From NCBI RefSeq assembly GCF_007475525.1, contig NZ_CP037899.1:1426001-1490000 (forward strand): a stretch of 64,000 bases of DNA. Reading direction: 5' to 3'. A model generated the notes under the pieces. That model did no database searches, had not been told where the DNA came from, and saw only the letters and a program-made list of their open reading frames with translations. Both the position numbers and the translations under genes were made by a program. How positions within the stretch are numbered: the stretch's first letter is position 1; every line of letters starts with the position of its first letter. Origin of the DNA: Methylacidiphilum kamchatkense Kam1 (lineage in GTDB: Bacteria; Verrucomicrobiota; Verrucomicrobiia; Methylacidiphilales; Methylacidiphilaceae). Shown here one piece after another: positions 44,964-54,071 of the stretch.

Positions 44964-46619
44964 TTATTCCACAGAATACATTGCCATCATCCCGCTATGC
45001 AAGTGTTCAAGAATATGGCAATGTAACATCCATTTGCCTGGATTAGACATTTCTAAAAGGATATCGACAACATCTCCAGCGCCTACCATAAAAGTGTCTT
45101 TCCAGACATGATTCGTTTCTTCCACATCGTTGACAGCAAGCACAAGAAACCTATTCCCATGAAAATGCATTGGGTGTTGCATTGGATGGAGTGAATGGAT
45201 GTCGTTAATAATCCGTATCTTGACATAATCCCCCTTTTTGTAATTCCAATCCATAATAGCCCCATTAGTTTTCATAGTGCCAAGATCGGTGATCTGCCAT
45301 GTAATTTCTTTGGAAGTCGACATCTTGTTTTGCAAATACATATGATCTTCCCATTCAACCTTCGCCCCTGTTTTTGCAAGCATGGTAATAAGACCAGGGA
45401 ACGCTGCAGATTGCGTTGGCGTCGAGCTTCCTGGTTCAGAAAATTTTGAAGCCTCTTTTTTGGAAACCGCCACCGACAGTCGAATTGTCCTGTCGGGCCT
45501 AGCGGATTTATACTTAGCCACCAACGGCTCGATCTCCTGAATAACTTCTTTGTTTTCCCTTAGCTGTTGGAATTCTTTTTCATAGGAGACCGCTACGGGC
45601 TGGTCGCCTACTCGAAACTTCGCTAGTTGGTAAGTGCGTGGGCCAACAAGAGGATCCACTGCATGATGGGTTAGGATGAACTCGCCCGTTGAAGGAAAGA
45701 ATACCTCTACAATTTGTCTTTCTGAAGGAGCGATAACAACCGCATCAACAAATTGTTCCTTTTCGACTCTCCCATTATCTCCTCCCACCAGTTTGATCTT
45801 TAATCCAGGAATAAATACCCGGAAAGGCCTCACACTGGAGGTGTTTGTTAGGTAGAAACGGATCACCTCGCCTTTTTGCACATCAAAAGTAGGTTGAACT
45901 TGTCCATTAATAAGAAAGGTATTCCCATAGCGACCCATAAAAACAAAATTGGAATAATCCTGAAAATACTCAGGTAGTTTGCCGTCTTTAATTAGAATAT
46001 CAGTTAATATCAGCGGCATTTCTCTATTGACTGGCCCCCAATAGGTTGGATCTTTAGGAATGACAATATAATTGCCATACAATCCAAGCTCTTGAGCATA
46101 ATCATCTCTATAATGGGGATGATACCAATAGACCCCCGGATCATCAAATTTAAGCTTATAGGTAAAACTTTTGCCGTTGGGTACAACCGGTTGGGTGACA
46201 TCAGGAACTCCGTCATAACGGTTATCTACTCGCACCCCATGATGATGAATAGTCGAAGGCAGCCCCGTTAGATTTTTAAACTCCAGGGTAATCTCATCTC
46301 CTTGATTTACATAAATAAAAGGCCCAGGAACTGACCCATTGTAACCAAGCATCTTAATTTCTGCATTGCCTATTTTAGTCCGAAGCTTTTGGGCAGTTAT
46401 CGAATAGGTATCCCCATTTTTCAGATGCACATACTGCGTTTCCTTGACAAGTGGATATTGATCCGGATCGACAGAAAAATCGTATTTAGGCTTAGCTCCT
46501 TTAAACCAAAAAAATAGCCCCCCTCCCATCAGAGCAACTAAAATCAACACTATAAAATAAGACAGCTTGGTCTTCCCTTTGGTTGTCTGCAACTCTATAA
46601 ACTTAAAAAATCCATTCAT
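44964..46619 (-). CDS. Multicopper oxidase (laccase/CueO-type)
   Basis: 551 residues with an N-terminal membrane anchor or uncleaved signal (FIVLILVALMGGGLFFWF). Three cupredoxin domains; copper ligands in TIHHHGVRVDNR, VYWYHPHYRDD, LHPMQHPMHFHGNRF and MLHCHILEHLHSGMMAMY, the last holding the type-1 Cys and the axial Met region. Such periplasmic enzymes oxidise Cu(I), Fe(II) or phenols with reduction of O2 to water. Its operon partners (Met/His-rich and DUF3347-type proteins) favour copper detoxification. Confidence 0.92.
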   Translation of the reverse strand: MNGFFKFIELQTTKGKTKLSYFIVLILVALMGGGLFFWFKGAKPKYDFSVDPDQYPLVKETQYVHLKNGDTYSITAQKLRTKIGNAEIKMLGYNGSVPGPFIYVNQGDEITLEFKNLTGLPSTIHHHGVRVDNRYDGVPDVTQPVVPNGKSFTYKLKFDDPGVYWYHPHYRDDYAQELGLYGNYIVIPKDPTYWGPVNREMPLILTDILIKDGKLPEYFQDYSNFVFMGRYGNTFLINGQVQPTFDVQKGEVIRFYLTNTSSVRPFRVFIPGLKIKLVGGDNGRVEKEQFVDAVVIAPSERQIVEVFFPSTGEFILTHHAVDPLVGPRTYQLAKFRVGDQPVAVSYEKEFQQLRENKEVIQEIEPLVAKYKSARPDRTIRLSVAVSKKEASKFSEPGSSTPTQSAAFPGLITMLAKTGAKVEWEDHMYLQNKMSTSKEITWQITDLGTMKTNGAIMDWNYKKGDYVKIRIINDIHSLHPMQHPMHFHGNRFLVLAVNDVEETNHVWKDTFMVGAGDVVDILLEMSNPGKWMLHCHILEHLHSGMMAMYSVE

Positions 46620-46677
46620 ATTTTACTCAATCATTAACACATGATATAACATATATTACCATTAAAATCATCTTTCT

Positions 46678-47373
46678 TCAAGCTTTACTTGAAGCAATAG
46701 AAGAAGCGGCTTCTCTCCTCCTTTTAGAGACGAAGAAGAAAATAAGCGCTCCCACTACAACAATCCCAAGGACAATACCCCCCATAACTATGGGACTGGT
46801 CAAAAAGCTAGAAAGCCCTACATTAATAGGAAACTTAAAGACAATTGGATTGGAGCCATCTCCTTTCACTAGGGTAATATGTGTCATATATTTCCCCGTT
46901 TTCTCAAAAGTCACATCAATGGAGGCAACCCCAGAAGAATAGAGCTTTGGAGGGACTTCTAATATCGGTTTACCTGTCGATTCGTCCACAACTTTAACCT
47001 CTAAGGGAATGGTTCTCAAATCAGGAGTAATCAAATCAAATACCATGGTCATTTTTCCAGTATTGGGAATATTTTGACAATAAGTCTTAAATTGCCCCAT
47101 CCTCCCATAAACATAGACATCTAGATGAATTGCATATCCACCCTGAGAAAGAATCCCACACTCCATTCCTCCATTATCGCTGCCTCCATGACCAAAGCAA
47201 AAAAGAGGAAAGCTAAGAAATGCAAAAATAAAAGCGATATTTTTCTTCACATTTTTCGATATCCAACTACCAAAACCTGTTCTCCTTTTCCTTATGAAAC
47301 AATCATCATTGCAATCGGTAGATTCCTTTTGTTTGCACAACCTTTTTAGTGCTAAAGGCAATGTAAAAATCAT
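46678..47373 (-). CDS. Periplasmic Ig-like protein with C-terminal membrane anchor, copper operon
   Basis: 231 residues from ATG 47373, which has a strong GGAG six bases upstream. That start gives a 41-residue basic leader before the signal-type helix (IAFIFAFLSFPLFCFGHGG); a GTG at 47250 would start directly at the signal. The exported part has HGGSDNGGMECG and a beta-sandwich (TGKMTMVFDLITPDLRTIPL, TFEKTGKYMTHITLVKGDGS), then helix IVMGGIVLGIVVVGALIFFF and a basic tail. First gene of the operon that includes the multicopper oxidase; metal handling is inferred from context. Confidence 0.65.
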   Translation of the reverse strand: MIFTLPLALKRLCKQKESTDCNDDCFIRKRRTGFGSWISKNVKKNIAFIFAFLSFPLFCFGHGGSDNGGMECGILSQGGYAIHLDVYVYGRMGQFKTYCQNIPNTGKMTMVFDLITPDLRTIPLEVKVVDESTGKPILEVPPKLYSSGVASIDVTFEKTGKYMTHITLVKGDGSNPIVFKFPINVGLSSFLTSPIVMGGIVLGIVVVGALIFFFVSKRRREAASSIASSKA

Positions 47374-47579
47374 TTATTTCTCCTTTCAAACTTCAATTGA
47401 TTCGAAAATACTAATTGAAAATTGTTAGTTACCTACCATTTAATAAACCTAAAATAGAAAGAAAAAACAATTGCAAAATATCTTTAGCAAAGAAAAAGTC
47501 CTAATTAAAAGTCAGATTTAATCTCTAGGGAAAAGAATGACTCCCTATACGGCTATTCCTGATGGTCCTCCTGTTAAGG

Positions 47580-48421
47580 TTATTTTTCTGGTTCTTCTTC
47601 TGTTTCATAGGGAGCCTGCAAAGCATCAATAAGGATTTTGGCACCGGGAGGGGGCTTAATGGCTCCGGAAAGAATTTCCGAAGGACTGACATCCCTGTGA
47701 TAATATTCTCTATTGGTATCAGGGCCTCCACAATTGCTGTTCCTTCTATGGATATGCCTCCAAAGATTCCTTGACTCTGACTGTAAGTATAGATAGCAGC
47801 CATTGGCATCACTCCTGCTTCGGCCGTTCTTCCGACGGGACCCGCCGTTGCACTAATACTACCTCCAATATTAAAATTCCCACCTTTTGCAAAAGCTTCG
47901 ACAGCTTCTGGAGTATTCAGGACAAGAATAAATTCCGTAGCATTGACTCCTATCTGGAAACCAAAGCCGATCCCTCCCACCGTAATCGCTGAAGGACCAG
48001 ACCAACCCTTTGGAGTCTTTGCAACTACTAAGCCCGTACCACCCCTACCACTAAAAATAAAACCTGCTTTAATGACTGTTAAAATTGCAAAACCCTTGGC
48101 ATCTTGAAAAACAGATCGAGGAATCGATTTTTCAGGCATGCTTTTAAACCGCCGAATTATGGAAGCTGCCTGATTAACTGTTTTTTGTAAATCCCAAGCA
48201 AAAGAAGACTGCAAAAAGCATAAAAAACTTAAGATAAAGACAAATTCATTTTTATACTTATTCCAATAAGAAGTTCGAAAGGGAACCTTCTCAGTAGTAT
48301 TCGCACCGAACTGTCGCCTCTTTCCCAAGCAAAGTAATTTTGCTCTTAGGCCTTCAAAGGAAAAATGATGAAGAGGAGTCAAAGAGAACTGGCAATTCTT
48401 AAAAAAATGGGTCATCATCAT
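47580..48421 (-). CDS. SYLF-domain (Ysc84-like) secreted protein (frame interrupted)
   Basis: SYLF lipid-binding domain: KSIPRSVFQDAKGFAILTVI, GFIFSGRGGTGLVVAK, GWSGPSAITVGGIGFGFQIG. The frame then diverges after GTAIVEALIP. Adding one base in GGGCC at 47722-47726 restores the family ending PDTNREYYHRDVSPSEILSG, then KPPPGAKILIDAL, with the stop at 47580. A signal peptide core (FVFILSFLCFLQSSFA) sits about 60 residues into the first frame, so the true start is uncertain; ATG near 48247, one base out of frame (possible second undercall), would give MKFVFILSFLC. Function in bacteria is unknown. Confidence 0.75.
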
Positions 48422-48453
48422 CGGCTATAGCCGCCTAAAAGCTTGCAAAGCTT

Positions 48454-50304
48454 CTACGAAGCGACTCCTTCCAATGTAGTGGCAATTCCTTGATGGAGAG
48501 CCATCGATCTAAAAAGACCTTCCTGAGCTAGCAACTCCCCGAAATTCCCTCTCTGCACAATCTCACCTTTGTCGAGCACAAGAATCTCATCACAATCTGC
48601 TAACGTCGACAGTCTGTGGGCAATAATGAGTACTGTCCGGCCTTTTTCTAACTGATAGATCGCCTGCTGTACAACCGATTCACTATGGGAATCAAGACTA
48701 GAGGTCGCTTCGTCTAGAATGAGAATTGGACTATTTCTAATAAAGGCTCTAGCTATGGAAAGCCTCTGCCGCTGCCCTCCAGAAAGTTTCACCCCTCTTT
48801 CACCAATAATCGTGTCATAACCCTGAGGCAGCTTTTCTATGAATTCATGCGCTCCAGCTTGCTTGGCAGCCTGCTCAATCTCCTCTCGGCTAGCTCCCGC
48901 TTTCCCAACAGCGATATTTTCAGCAATCGATCGATTGAAAATAACAACATCTTGACTCACCAACGAGAACATATTTCTAAGATCTTCAATTTTAAGATCT
49001 CTTAAATCTTCTCCATCTATCAAAATAGAACCAGAAACAGGATCATAAAATCTGAACAGAAGACTAGTCAATGTCGTTTTTCCTGCACCGCTTCTGCCAG
49101 CAATTCCCATTTTTTTCCCTTTGGGAATGATAAAGGAAAGATTTTTTATAACGGTTTCATGTCCATAATTGAAGGTCACATTCTGAAACTCTATCTGCTT
49201 TTTAAATGTTTTAATGGCTTTGGCATCAGGTTTTTCCTGGACAGTGGAAGGAGTATCCAACAGATCGGTTAGCCTTTTTGCACTGAATGCACCTTCTTGG
49301 ATCTTCACATTTGCATCAGCTAGCCTCTTTATCGGAGCAAAAAACAGGATAGCTCCATTAGCAATAGCCGCCATGTTCGCTATACTAATGTTTTGCCAAA
49401 TAACACATAAAATCAGCAGGGACAATGCAAAGCTAGCTACAACATCGATCATTGGACTAACCATGGTCCCTGCAATGGACATCTTGGCTGCATGTTTGGC
49501 TAATTCATTTGCCTGGTGCCTAAACGTTTCGACATTTTTCTTTTCTAAACAAAAAGCCTTAATTACCTGAATCCCCGATAGCGATTCGAACAATAGATTA
49601 CTTTGGGCAACCGAATATGAGATGATTCCCATGGAGGCTTCTCTAGCCTTTTTGGCTAAGGTAATAGCAGGAACAATACAGCCTGGCACCAAAAGTATGG
49701 CCACTATGGTTAGCCGCCAATCGATCAGAGCACAGGAAAAAAGGATAGCGATGATGGTTATGGGGTCTTTAGCAACATCGGTAAAAAGAACACTGACTGA
49801 GTCATAAAAGGCTTTCGTATCATTGAGGATACGAATTGCCAGATCCCCTGTAGTCGATTTATGAAAAAAATCCATCGATAGAGAATGCAACTTGGATAGT
49901 ATGGCTGATTGCAAATCTGCAACGATTTTGGCTGCTGCTAGAGTCATGAAATAAGAATTAAGCAGTCTTAACAAGCCTCTAAAGATGGCTATCAATGGTA
50001 AGATCAGAATGCCACCACAGATTCTTTTCCAGTCAAGTGGCTCGTTAGCTTTCGGAAGCCATCTGCCTAACTGTTCCATTACCTTTTGATAAAAATGCTT
50101 TTTGGCAATCTTCTCTGTTGAACTGATGACTTGTTGATGGGTAGCTGGAGCCGAAAAATTATCAATGGCCGCTTTTAGAATAAAAAGATAGGCTCCGTTA
50201 AAAGCCCCAAACAGAAAGCCGGAAATCAAACCTGCAAGGATCAAAGGCATCCGCCTTTTTAAAAAAGGCATGGAGAAAATAATAATTTTTTTAAGTTCTT
50301 GCAT
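48454..50304 (-). CDS. MsbA-like ABC exporter
   Basis: 616 residues, half-transporter. Six membrane helices (about 18-330) and one nucleotide-binding domain: Walker A GRSGAGKTTLTSLLF, signature LSGGQRQRLSIARAF, Walker B ILILDEATSSLDS, H-loop IIAHRLSTLAD. Type-IV exporters of this form flip lipid A or other lipids across the inner membrane, or expel drugs. The upstream segment carries a long polar loop (residues ~40-80) not usual in MsbA. Specificity is not settled. Confidence 0.88.
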   Translation of the reverse strand: MQELKKIIIFSMPFLKRRMPLILAGLISGFLFGAFNGAYLFILKAAIDNFSAPATHQQVISSTEKIAKKHFYQKVMEQLGRWLPKANEPLDWKRICGGILILPLIAIFRGLLRLLNSYFMTLAAAKIVADLQSAILSKLHSLSMDFFHKSTTGDLAIRILNDTKAFYDSVSVLFTDVAKDPITIIAILFSCALIDWRLTIVAILLVPGCIVPAITLAKKAREASMGIISYSVAQSNLLFESLSGIQVIKAFCLEKKNVETFRHQANELAKHAAKMSIAGTMVSPMIDVVASFALSLLILCVIWQNISIANMAAIANGAILFFAPIKRLADANVKIQEGAFSAKRLTDLLDTPSTVQEKPDAKAIKTFKKQIEFQNVTFNYGHETVIKNLSFIIPKGKKMGIAGRSGAGKTTLTSLLFRFYDPVSGSILIDGEDLRDLKIEDLRNMFSLVSQDVVIFNRSIAENIAVGKAGASREEIEQAAKQAGAHEFIEKLPQGYDTIIGERGVKLSGGQRQRLSIARAFIRNSPILILDEATSSLDSHSESVVQQAIYQLEKGRTVLIIAHRLSTLADCDEILVLDKGEIVQRGNFGELLAQEGLFRSMALHQGIATTLEGVAS

Positions 50305-50452
50305 GAGTCTTTTGCTGTTTTTTAATCCAACAACGGCAGGAATTCCAAAAAACCTTCTCCATTCCTTTTCTGTATACGATGCGACTATAAGCTATAAACA
50401 ATAGAGAACTTTTATACAATCACAAAGTGCTACGAGACAACAGCCAAAATTT

Positions 50453-51247
50453 TTAAATACTATTTTCTTTAAGAAAAGGAATCAACGCTTCTAGAAACTC
50501 TTTTGGTTTTTCAAAATGTACCCAATGGCCCGCATCCCTTATTTTTACAACAGTAGCCTTGGGAAAATAGAATGAGAGTTGGTGGAAGGAAGATGCTTCT
50601 AGATAATTCGATCTTTCTCCAGCAATGAAAAGAGTTCTTCCAGGAAAATAAGCATGGAGATCAGGAAATGCATTGAGTTTTTCAATCGATGCTCTAATCC
50701 CCTCTAGGTTTATTCTCCAGCCGTACCGTTCCGATTGATATTCTAGATTGGTCAAAAGGAATTGTACTATGGTTTTATTGTTGATCGTTTTTAACAAAAG
50801 CATTTCAGCTTCTTTTCTTGTTTTTAACTCTGAGAGAGGCAAATTTCTCATGGTTTCCAGTATTTTTAAGTGCTCTTGCAGGGCTTCCTTCCCATAATCG
50901 ACTGGCGCTATATCCACCACAACAAGACTCTTGACCCATTGTGGAAAAGATAAAGCAAAAACCATAGCTAGCTTCCCTCCCAATGAATGACCGACTAAAT
51001 GAACAGGAAAAAGCCCCAGCGGTTCAGTCGTTTGACAAATGTCCTCTGCCATTAGGAAATAATCCATGAAAGAAGAACTTGGGGAATGACCATGGTTCCT
51101 TAAGTCAAAAGAAAAAACTTGATAAAAGTTGCTTAATGATTGAGCGATGGAAGCCCAATTGAAACTGTTCCCATATAAGCCGTGGAGTAAAAATACGTTG
51201 GGGCCCCCAGAACCTATTTGTCTATAAAATAGCTTCATCTTCTCCAA
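50453..51247 (-). CDS. Alpha/beta hydrolase (YbfF-like esterase)
   Basis: 264 residues, cytoplasmic alpha/beta fold. Oxyanion region VFLLHGLYGNSFNW, nucleophile Ser in LVGHSLGGKLAM, acid in LFIAGERSNYLE region, His in IRDAGHWVHFEKPKEFLEAL. Resembles YbfF-type acyl esterases; substrate unknown. Stands between the ABC exporter and two secreted-protein genes, each about 90-150 bp apart, so operon membership is uncertain. Confidence 0.86.
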   Translation of the reverse strand: MEKMKLFYRQIGSGGPNVFLLHGLYGNSFNWASIAQSLSNFYQVFSFDLRNHGHSPSSSFMDYFLMAEDICQTTEPLGLFPVHLVGHSLGGKLAMVFALSFPQWVKSLVVVDIAPVDYGKEALQEHLKILETMRNLPLSELKTRKEAEMLLLKTINNKTIVQFLLTNLEYQSERYGWRINLEGIRASIEKLNAFPDLHAYFPGRTLFIAGERSNYLEASSFHQLSFYFPKATVVKIRDAGHWVHFEKPKEFLEALIPFLKENSI

Positions 51248-51334
51248 GGCCTTGGTAATAAAAAGGCCAATTCATTCTTCTAAAGGACTACTTTTTTTCC
51301 CCTTTAGGATTGTTTTTTACGGTTGCTCTGATTT

Positions 51335-52081
51335 TTACCTTTTCTTTTTTTTGCTCACTTTCATTAGCTTTTCGCTCCATTTCTCTTTTTTTATTACCGA
51401 ATAGAGAATTGCTTCCTCAAGATATTTTAACCACGGTCCTTGAGGTACTTCTTTTTCATCAACGAAGCGCCAGCTGACTTTATCGTATCCATTCAAGCCA
51501 AGGTATTCCTTCACTGCGGGTGAAACATCTAAACCCGATTTTGATTTTGGCCTGCATGCACCAAAGACATAACAGTAATCATCTGCCACATAGGGGCCTA
51601 CATCCATCCACTGGGCATAGGCTTCTTTCCCCCACTTATTTTTAATTTCTACCCAATGGCCTTTGCATTGAGATACTCCCTTGGGTACCGAAGGATCGAA
51701 CCACGGCATCCATTTCCTGGCAGTAACAGGATAAGCAATATCGTTGAAAGGGAGGGCCACGTAGAAGGGATTGAGAGTTGCTGCATGTGTTCCGGGTAGC
51801 AACCCAGCTCTAGCTTCTGGACTATCTTCTCCTCCATAGTTCCTAATCCAATGCTCATCCCATGAACTTCTAAAAATTCCCTTAGGGCTCCACTTGGTAA
51901 TGTCTGTCCCTATCCAAAATGTCGTGGTTGGAATATCCTTATGCCAGGATCCTAAGGGAAGCGGACCTTGGCAGCAAGTTCTTGCCGATACCTTTTCTTT
52001 TGCAGCCAAGCAGATCAATTTACCAAAGAAAAAAACAATACTAAAGCTGCACAACAAAAAGAAACGCACCCAGAAAGCCAT
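51335..52081 (-). CDS. Secreted protein, unknown (possible double-psi barrel)
   Basis: 248 residues with a signal peptide (FWVRFFLLCSFSIVFFFGKLI). The exported part has WVEIKNKWGKEAYAQWMDVG, PYVADDYCYVFGACRPKSKS and GLDVSPAVKEYLGLNG. The order of an Asp-rich turn and a final 'GLDVSPAVKEYLGL' recalls double-psi beta-barrel proteins, but this is weak. Ends in a Lys-rich tail. Starts 16 bp after the stop of the coiled-coil gene on the same strand, so the two are probably one transcript. Confidence 0.6.
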   Translation of the reverse strand: MAFWVRFFLLCSFSIVFFFGKLICLAAKEKVSARTCCQGPLPLGSWHKDIPTTTFWIGTDITKWSPKGIFRSSWDEHWIRNYGGEDSPEARAGLLPGTHAATLNPFYVALPFNDIAYPVTARKWMPWFDPSVPKGVSQCKGHWVEIKNKWGKEAYAQWMDVGPYVADDYCYVFGACRPKSKSGLDVSPAVKEYLGLNGYDKVSWRFVDEKEVPQGPWLKYLEEAILYSVIKKEKWSEKLMKVSKKKKR

Positions 52082-52096
52082 TATTGCATTTATATT

Positions 52097-53659
52097 TTAT
52101 CTAAAAAGAGAAAAGAATTCTCTTTTGACTTTTCTCCACGAATGCACAAGCTCCTCTTCGGCACTGCGGCTGTGGCGAGATCTTTTCTTTTGGACATGTT
52201 TCTGAGAAGAAGCACTTGGAAGCTCATTTTTTTGTTGCCCAGAGGACTCTTTTTGATTTTTTGCCAATTGCTTTTCTTGAGGACTGGAAGAATAAGTTTG
52301 TGATTGTTCAACAGGTTGGCTAGCGGGTGGCACAGTTGAAACAGCCCGGCTTTGATGGTCTAGTCCAAGAGGTGGACTACTTTGGGTCAACATTTTGCCT
52401 TTTTCTTTGGCTAGCTCCTGCTCTAATTCTTTAACTCTTTTTTGAAGTGTTACGTTTTGACTCGAAACTGAGCTTAATAATTGTTCTTCACGCTTACGGC
52501 TTTGAGCAAGTTCTGCTTCAAGTTTATTGACCCGACTTTTCAATGCTTCCATTTCTGTAGCATTTTCTGTAGTTCTGGTCTGGAGTCTCTTAAGTTCCCC
52601 TTTCTTAGAAAGTTCAGCCATCTGTTCTTCGATTTTCTGCATATGTTCTTTTAAAATATTCAGCTGTTGGTAATCGATAAGAGCAGGATTCAGTTGGGTC
52701 AACCGATATTGTTCCTGTCTGGCCTGAGCCAATTCTCCTTCTAGTTTCTGAACCCTTTGCTCCAAAAGAACAATCTGATTAGCCTTGGCACTCTGTTCGA
52801 TATTGTTTTGAGTAATTCGCAGTTGTTCTTCTTTTGTTCGTTGGAGAGCAGCTTCCAAGGATTTCACCTTTTCGGATAGCTCTCTCATTTTTGCAACCTC
52901 ACTTTCAACCTGCTTTGGAGTAGGTTTGAGGGCGTTTGCTTTTTTAAGTTCTTCTTCCAGAGCGCTCAGTTTTTTTTGCAGGTTTAGAACTTCGGTCTCA
53001 TTCCGATTTTGAGCTTTAGCAACGGCTAGCTCTTTCTGTAGAGAAGCTACCTGTGAAGAAAGGACATTGATTTTTTCTTCTTGAGCTTCCATCTGCTTTT
53101 TTCTTGCCATTTTAACTTGAATGAGTTCTTTCTGCAAATTTTGGAAAAGATTTTGCAATTCTTGGGCCTCTCTATTCTGCTCCGATTCAGAGGCAGGAAG
53201 GGATTTCGACTGTTCTAGCTTTGCTAGCTTTGCTTCTATTTCAGCAAGCCTGTTTTCCAAAGCTTTGCTTTCAGGAGATTCTTCAAGTGCAGGGGAAGGA
53301 CCTGTAGGCACAGGCAACCCGGCTAACCTGTTCTGCACTTCTGAGGCCTTTTCCTGGACATACTTTAATCGATAATCCACTAACCTCGGCTCCCATTTGG
53401 GATTGGTTTTCCTTAAGTCAAGGAGTTTGCTTTCGGCTTGTTTATATTTCTCAAGAGCCTCTCTAAAATCTTGTTTTTCAAAACTCCTATCTCCTTCTTG
53501 AATCGTAACATAAATGTCTAGAAACAAGTCTTGAGGAACTGGCTTATGGTCTTGATCTCCGGTCGAAGCAATAGATTTAGAGGCCGGGAATAAAAAAATC
53601 GATAAAAAAAATAGCAAGATAAAATAAAGTCTTTTCTTTTTGGCTCCATTCATAACCAC
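52097..53659 (-). CDS. Secreted long coiled-coil protein
   Basis: 520 residues. Signal peptide LYFILLFFLSIFLFPASKSIA; a TPR-like pair (about 45-95, SFEKQDFREALEKYKQAESK); a Pro/Ser linker; then about 280 residues of heptad-rich coiled coil (LENRLAEIEAKLAKLEQ, VNKLEAELAQSRKREEQLLS); then a Ser/Gln/Lys-rich tail. Likely periplasmic scaffold or spacer. No enzyme motif. Starts near a conserved small hydrolase/secreted gene group of unknown purpose. Confidence 0.75.
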   Translation of the reverse strand: MVMNGAKKKRLYFILLFFLSIFLFPASKSIASTGDQDHKPVPQDLFLDIYVTIQEGDRSFEKQDFREALEKYKQAESKLLDLRKTNPKWEPRLVDYRLKYVQEKASEVQNRLAGLPVPTGPSPALEESPESKALENRLAEIEAKLAKLEQSKSLPASESEQNREAQELQNLFQNLQKELIQVKMARKKQMEAQEEKINVLSSQVASLQKELAVAKAQNRNETEVLNLQKKLSALEEELKKANALKPTPKQVESEVAKMRELSEKVKSLEAALQRTKEEQLRITQNNIEQSAKANQIVLLEQRVQKLEGELAQARQEQYRLTQLNPALIDYQQLNILKEHMQKIEEQMAELSKKGELKRLQTRTTENATEMEALKSRVNKLEAELAQSRKREEQLLSSVSSQNVTLQKRVKELEQELAKEKGKMLTQSSPPLGLDHQSRAVSTVPPASQPVEQSQTYSSSPQEKQLAKNQKESSGQQKNELPSASSQKHVQKKRSRHSRSAEEELVHSWRKVKREFFSLFR

Positions 53660-53727
53660 GGAAGGATATGAATAAAGATAAAACTCTCATGCTCTCATGA
53701 CAATAACGATAAAATAGAAAAATTAAG

Positions 53728-53798
53728 AGCGGGTGAAGGGAATCGAACCCTCGCTTCAGGCTTGGGAAGCCCGTGTTCTACCATTGAACTACACCCGC
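53728..53798 (-). tRNA. tRNA-Gly (CCC)
   Basis: On the minus strand: acceptor GCGGGTG pairs with CACCCGC, D arm TAGTTCAATGGTAGAA, anticodon loop TTCCCAA (anticodon CCC) on stem CGGGC/GCCTG, T arm CGAGGG-TTCGATT-CCCTTC, discriminator T. CCA not encoded. Lies alone between the coiled-coil gene and the TonB receptor promoter region. Confidence 0.93.
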
Positions 53799-54071
53799 AG
53801 TCCCACCCATAGCAATCTTCTAATAAGTTTGCCAAAAGCTTGGACTTCTGTCAAAACCGTTTAGGGGATTCTCTTTTTCTATTTTTTCTATTTTAAAACG
53901 ATCTTATTTCCCAAAGTATTCACCCAATATTTGTGGCTCATCAAACAATCCTGCGGACTCGATAATCAATACAAGTTGGCATAATCATTGCTTATTTTTT
54001 ACAAAACTTATGTAATTTATAGTTTACATTTTTAATTTTTTTTTATTTCACAATCATTTAAAAAAAATTTT
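53799..54071. other. AT-rich intergenic region ahead of the TonB-dependent receptor
   Basis: About 270 bases with no gene. It holds the receptor promoter and 5' leader. A GCATAATCATTGC segment near 53979 is faintly Fur-box-like but too degenerate to call. No riboswitch or terminator structure recognised. Confidence 0.5.

Noticed and set aside
53979-53993. Fur-box-like GCATAATCATTGC upstream of the TonB receptor
   Set aside because: Too few matches to a Fur consensus to claim in AT-rich DNA.
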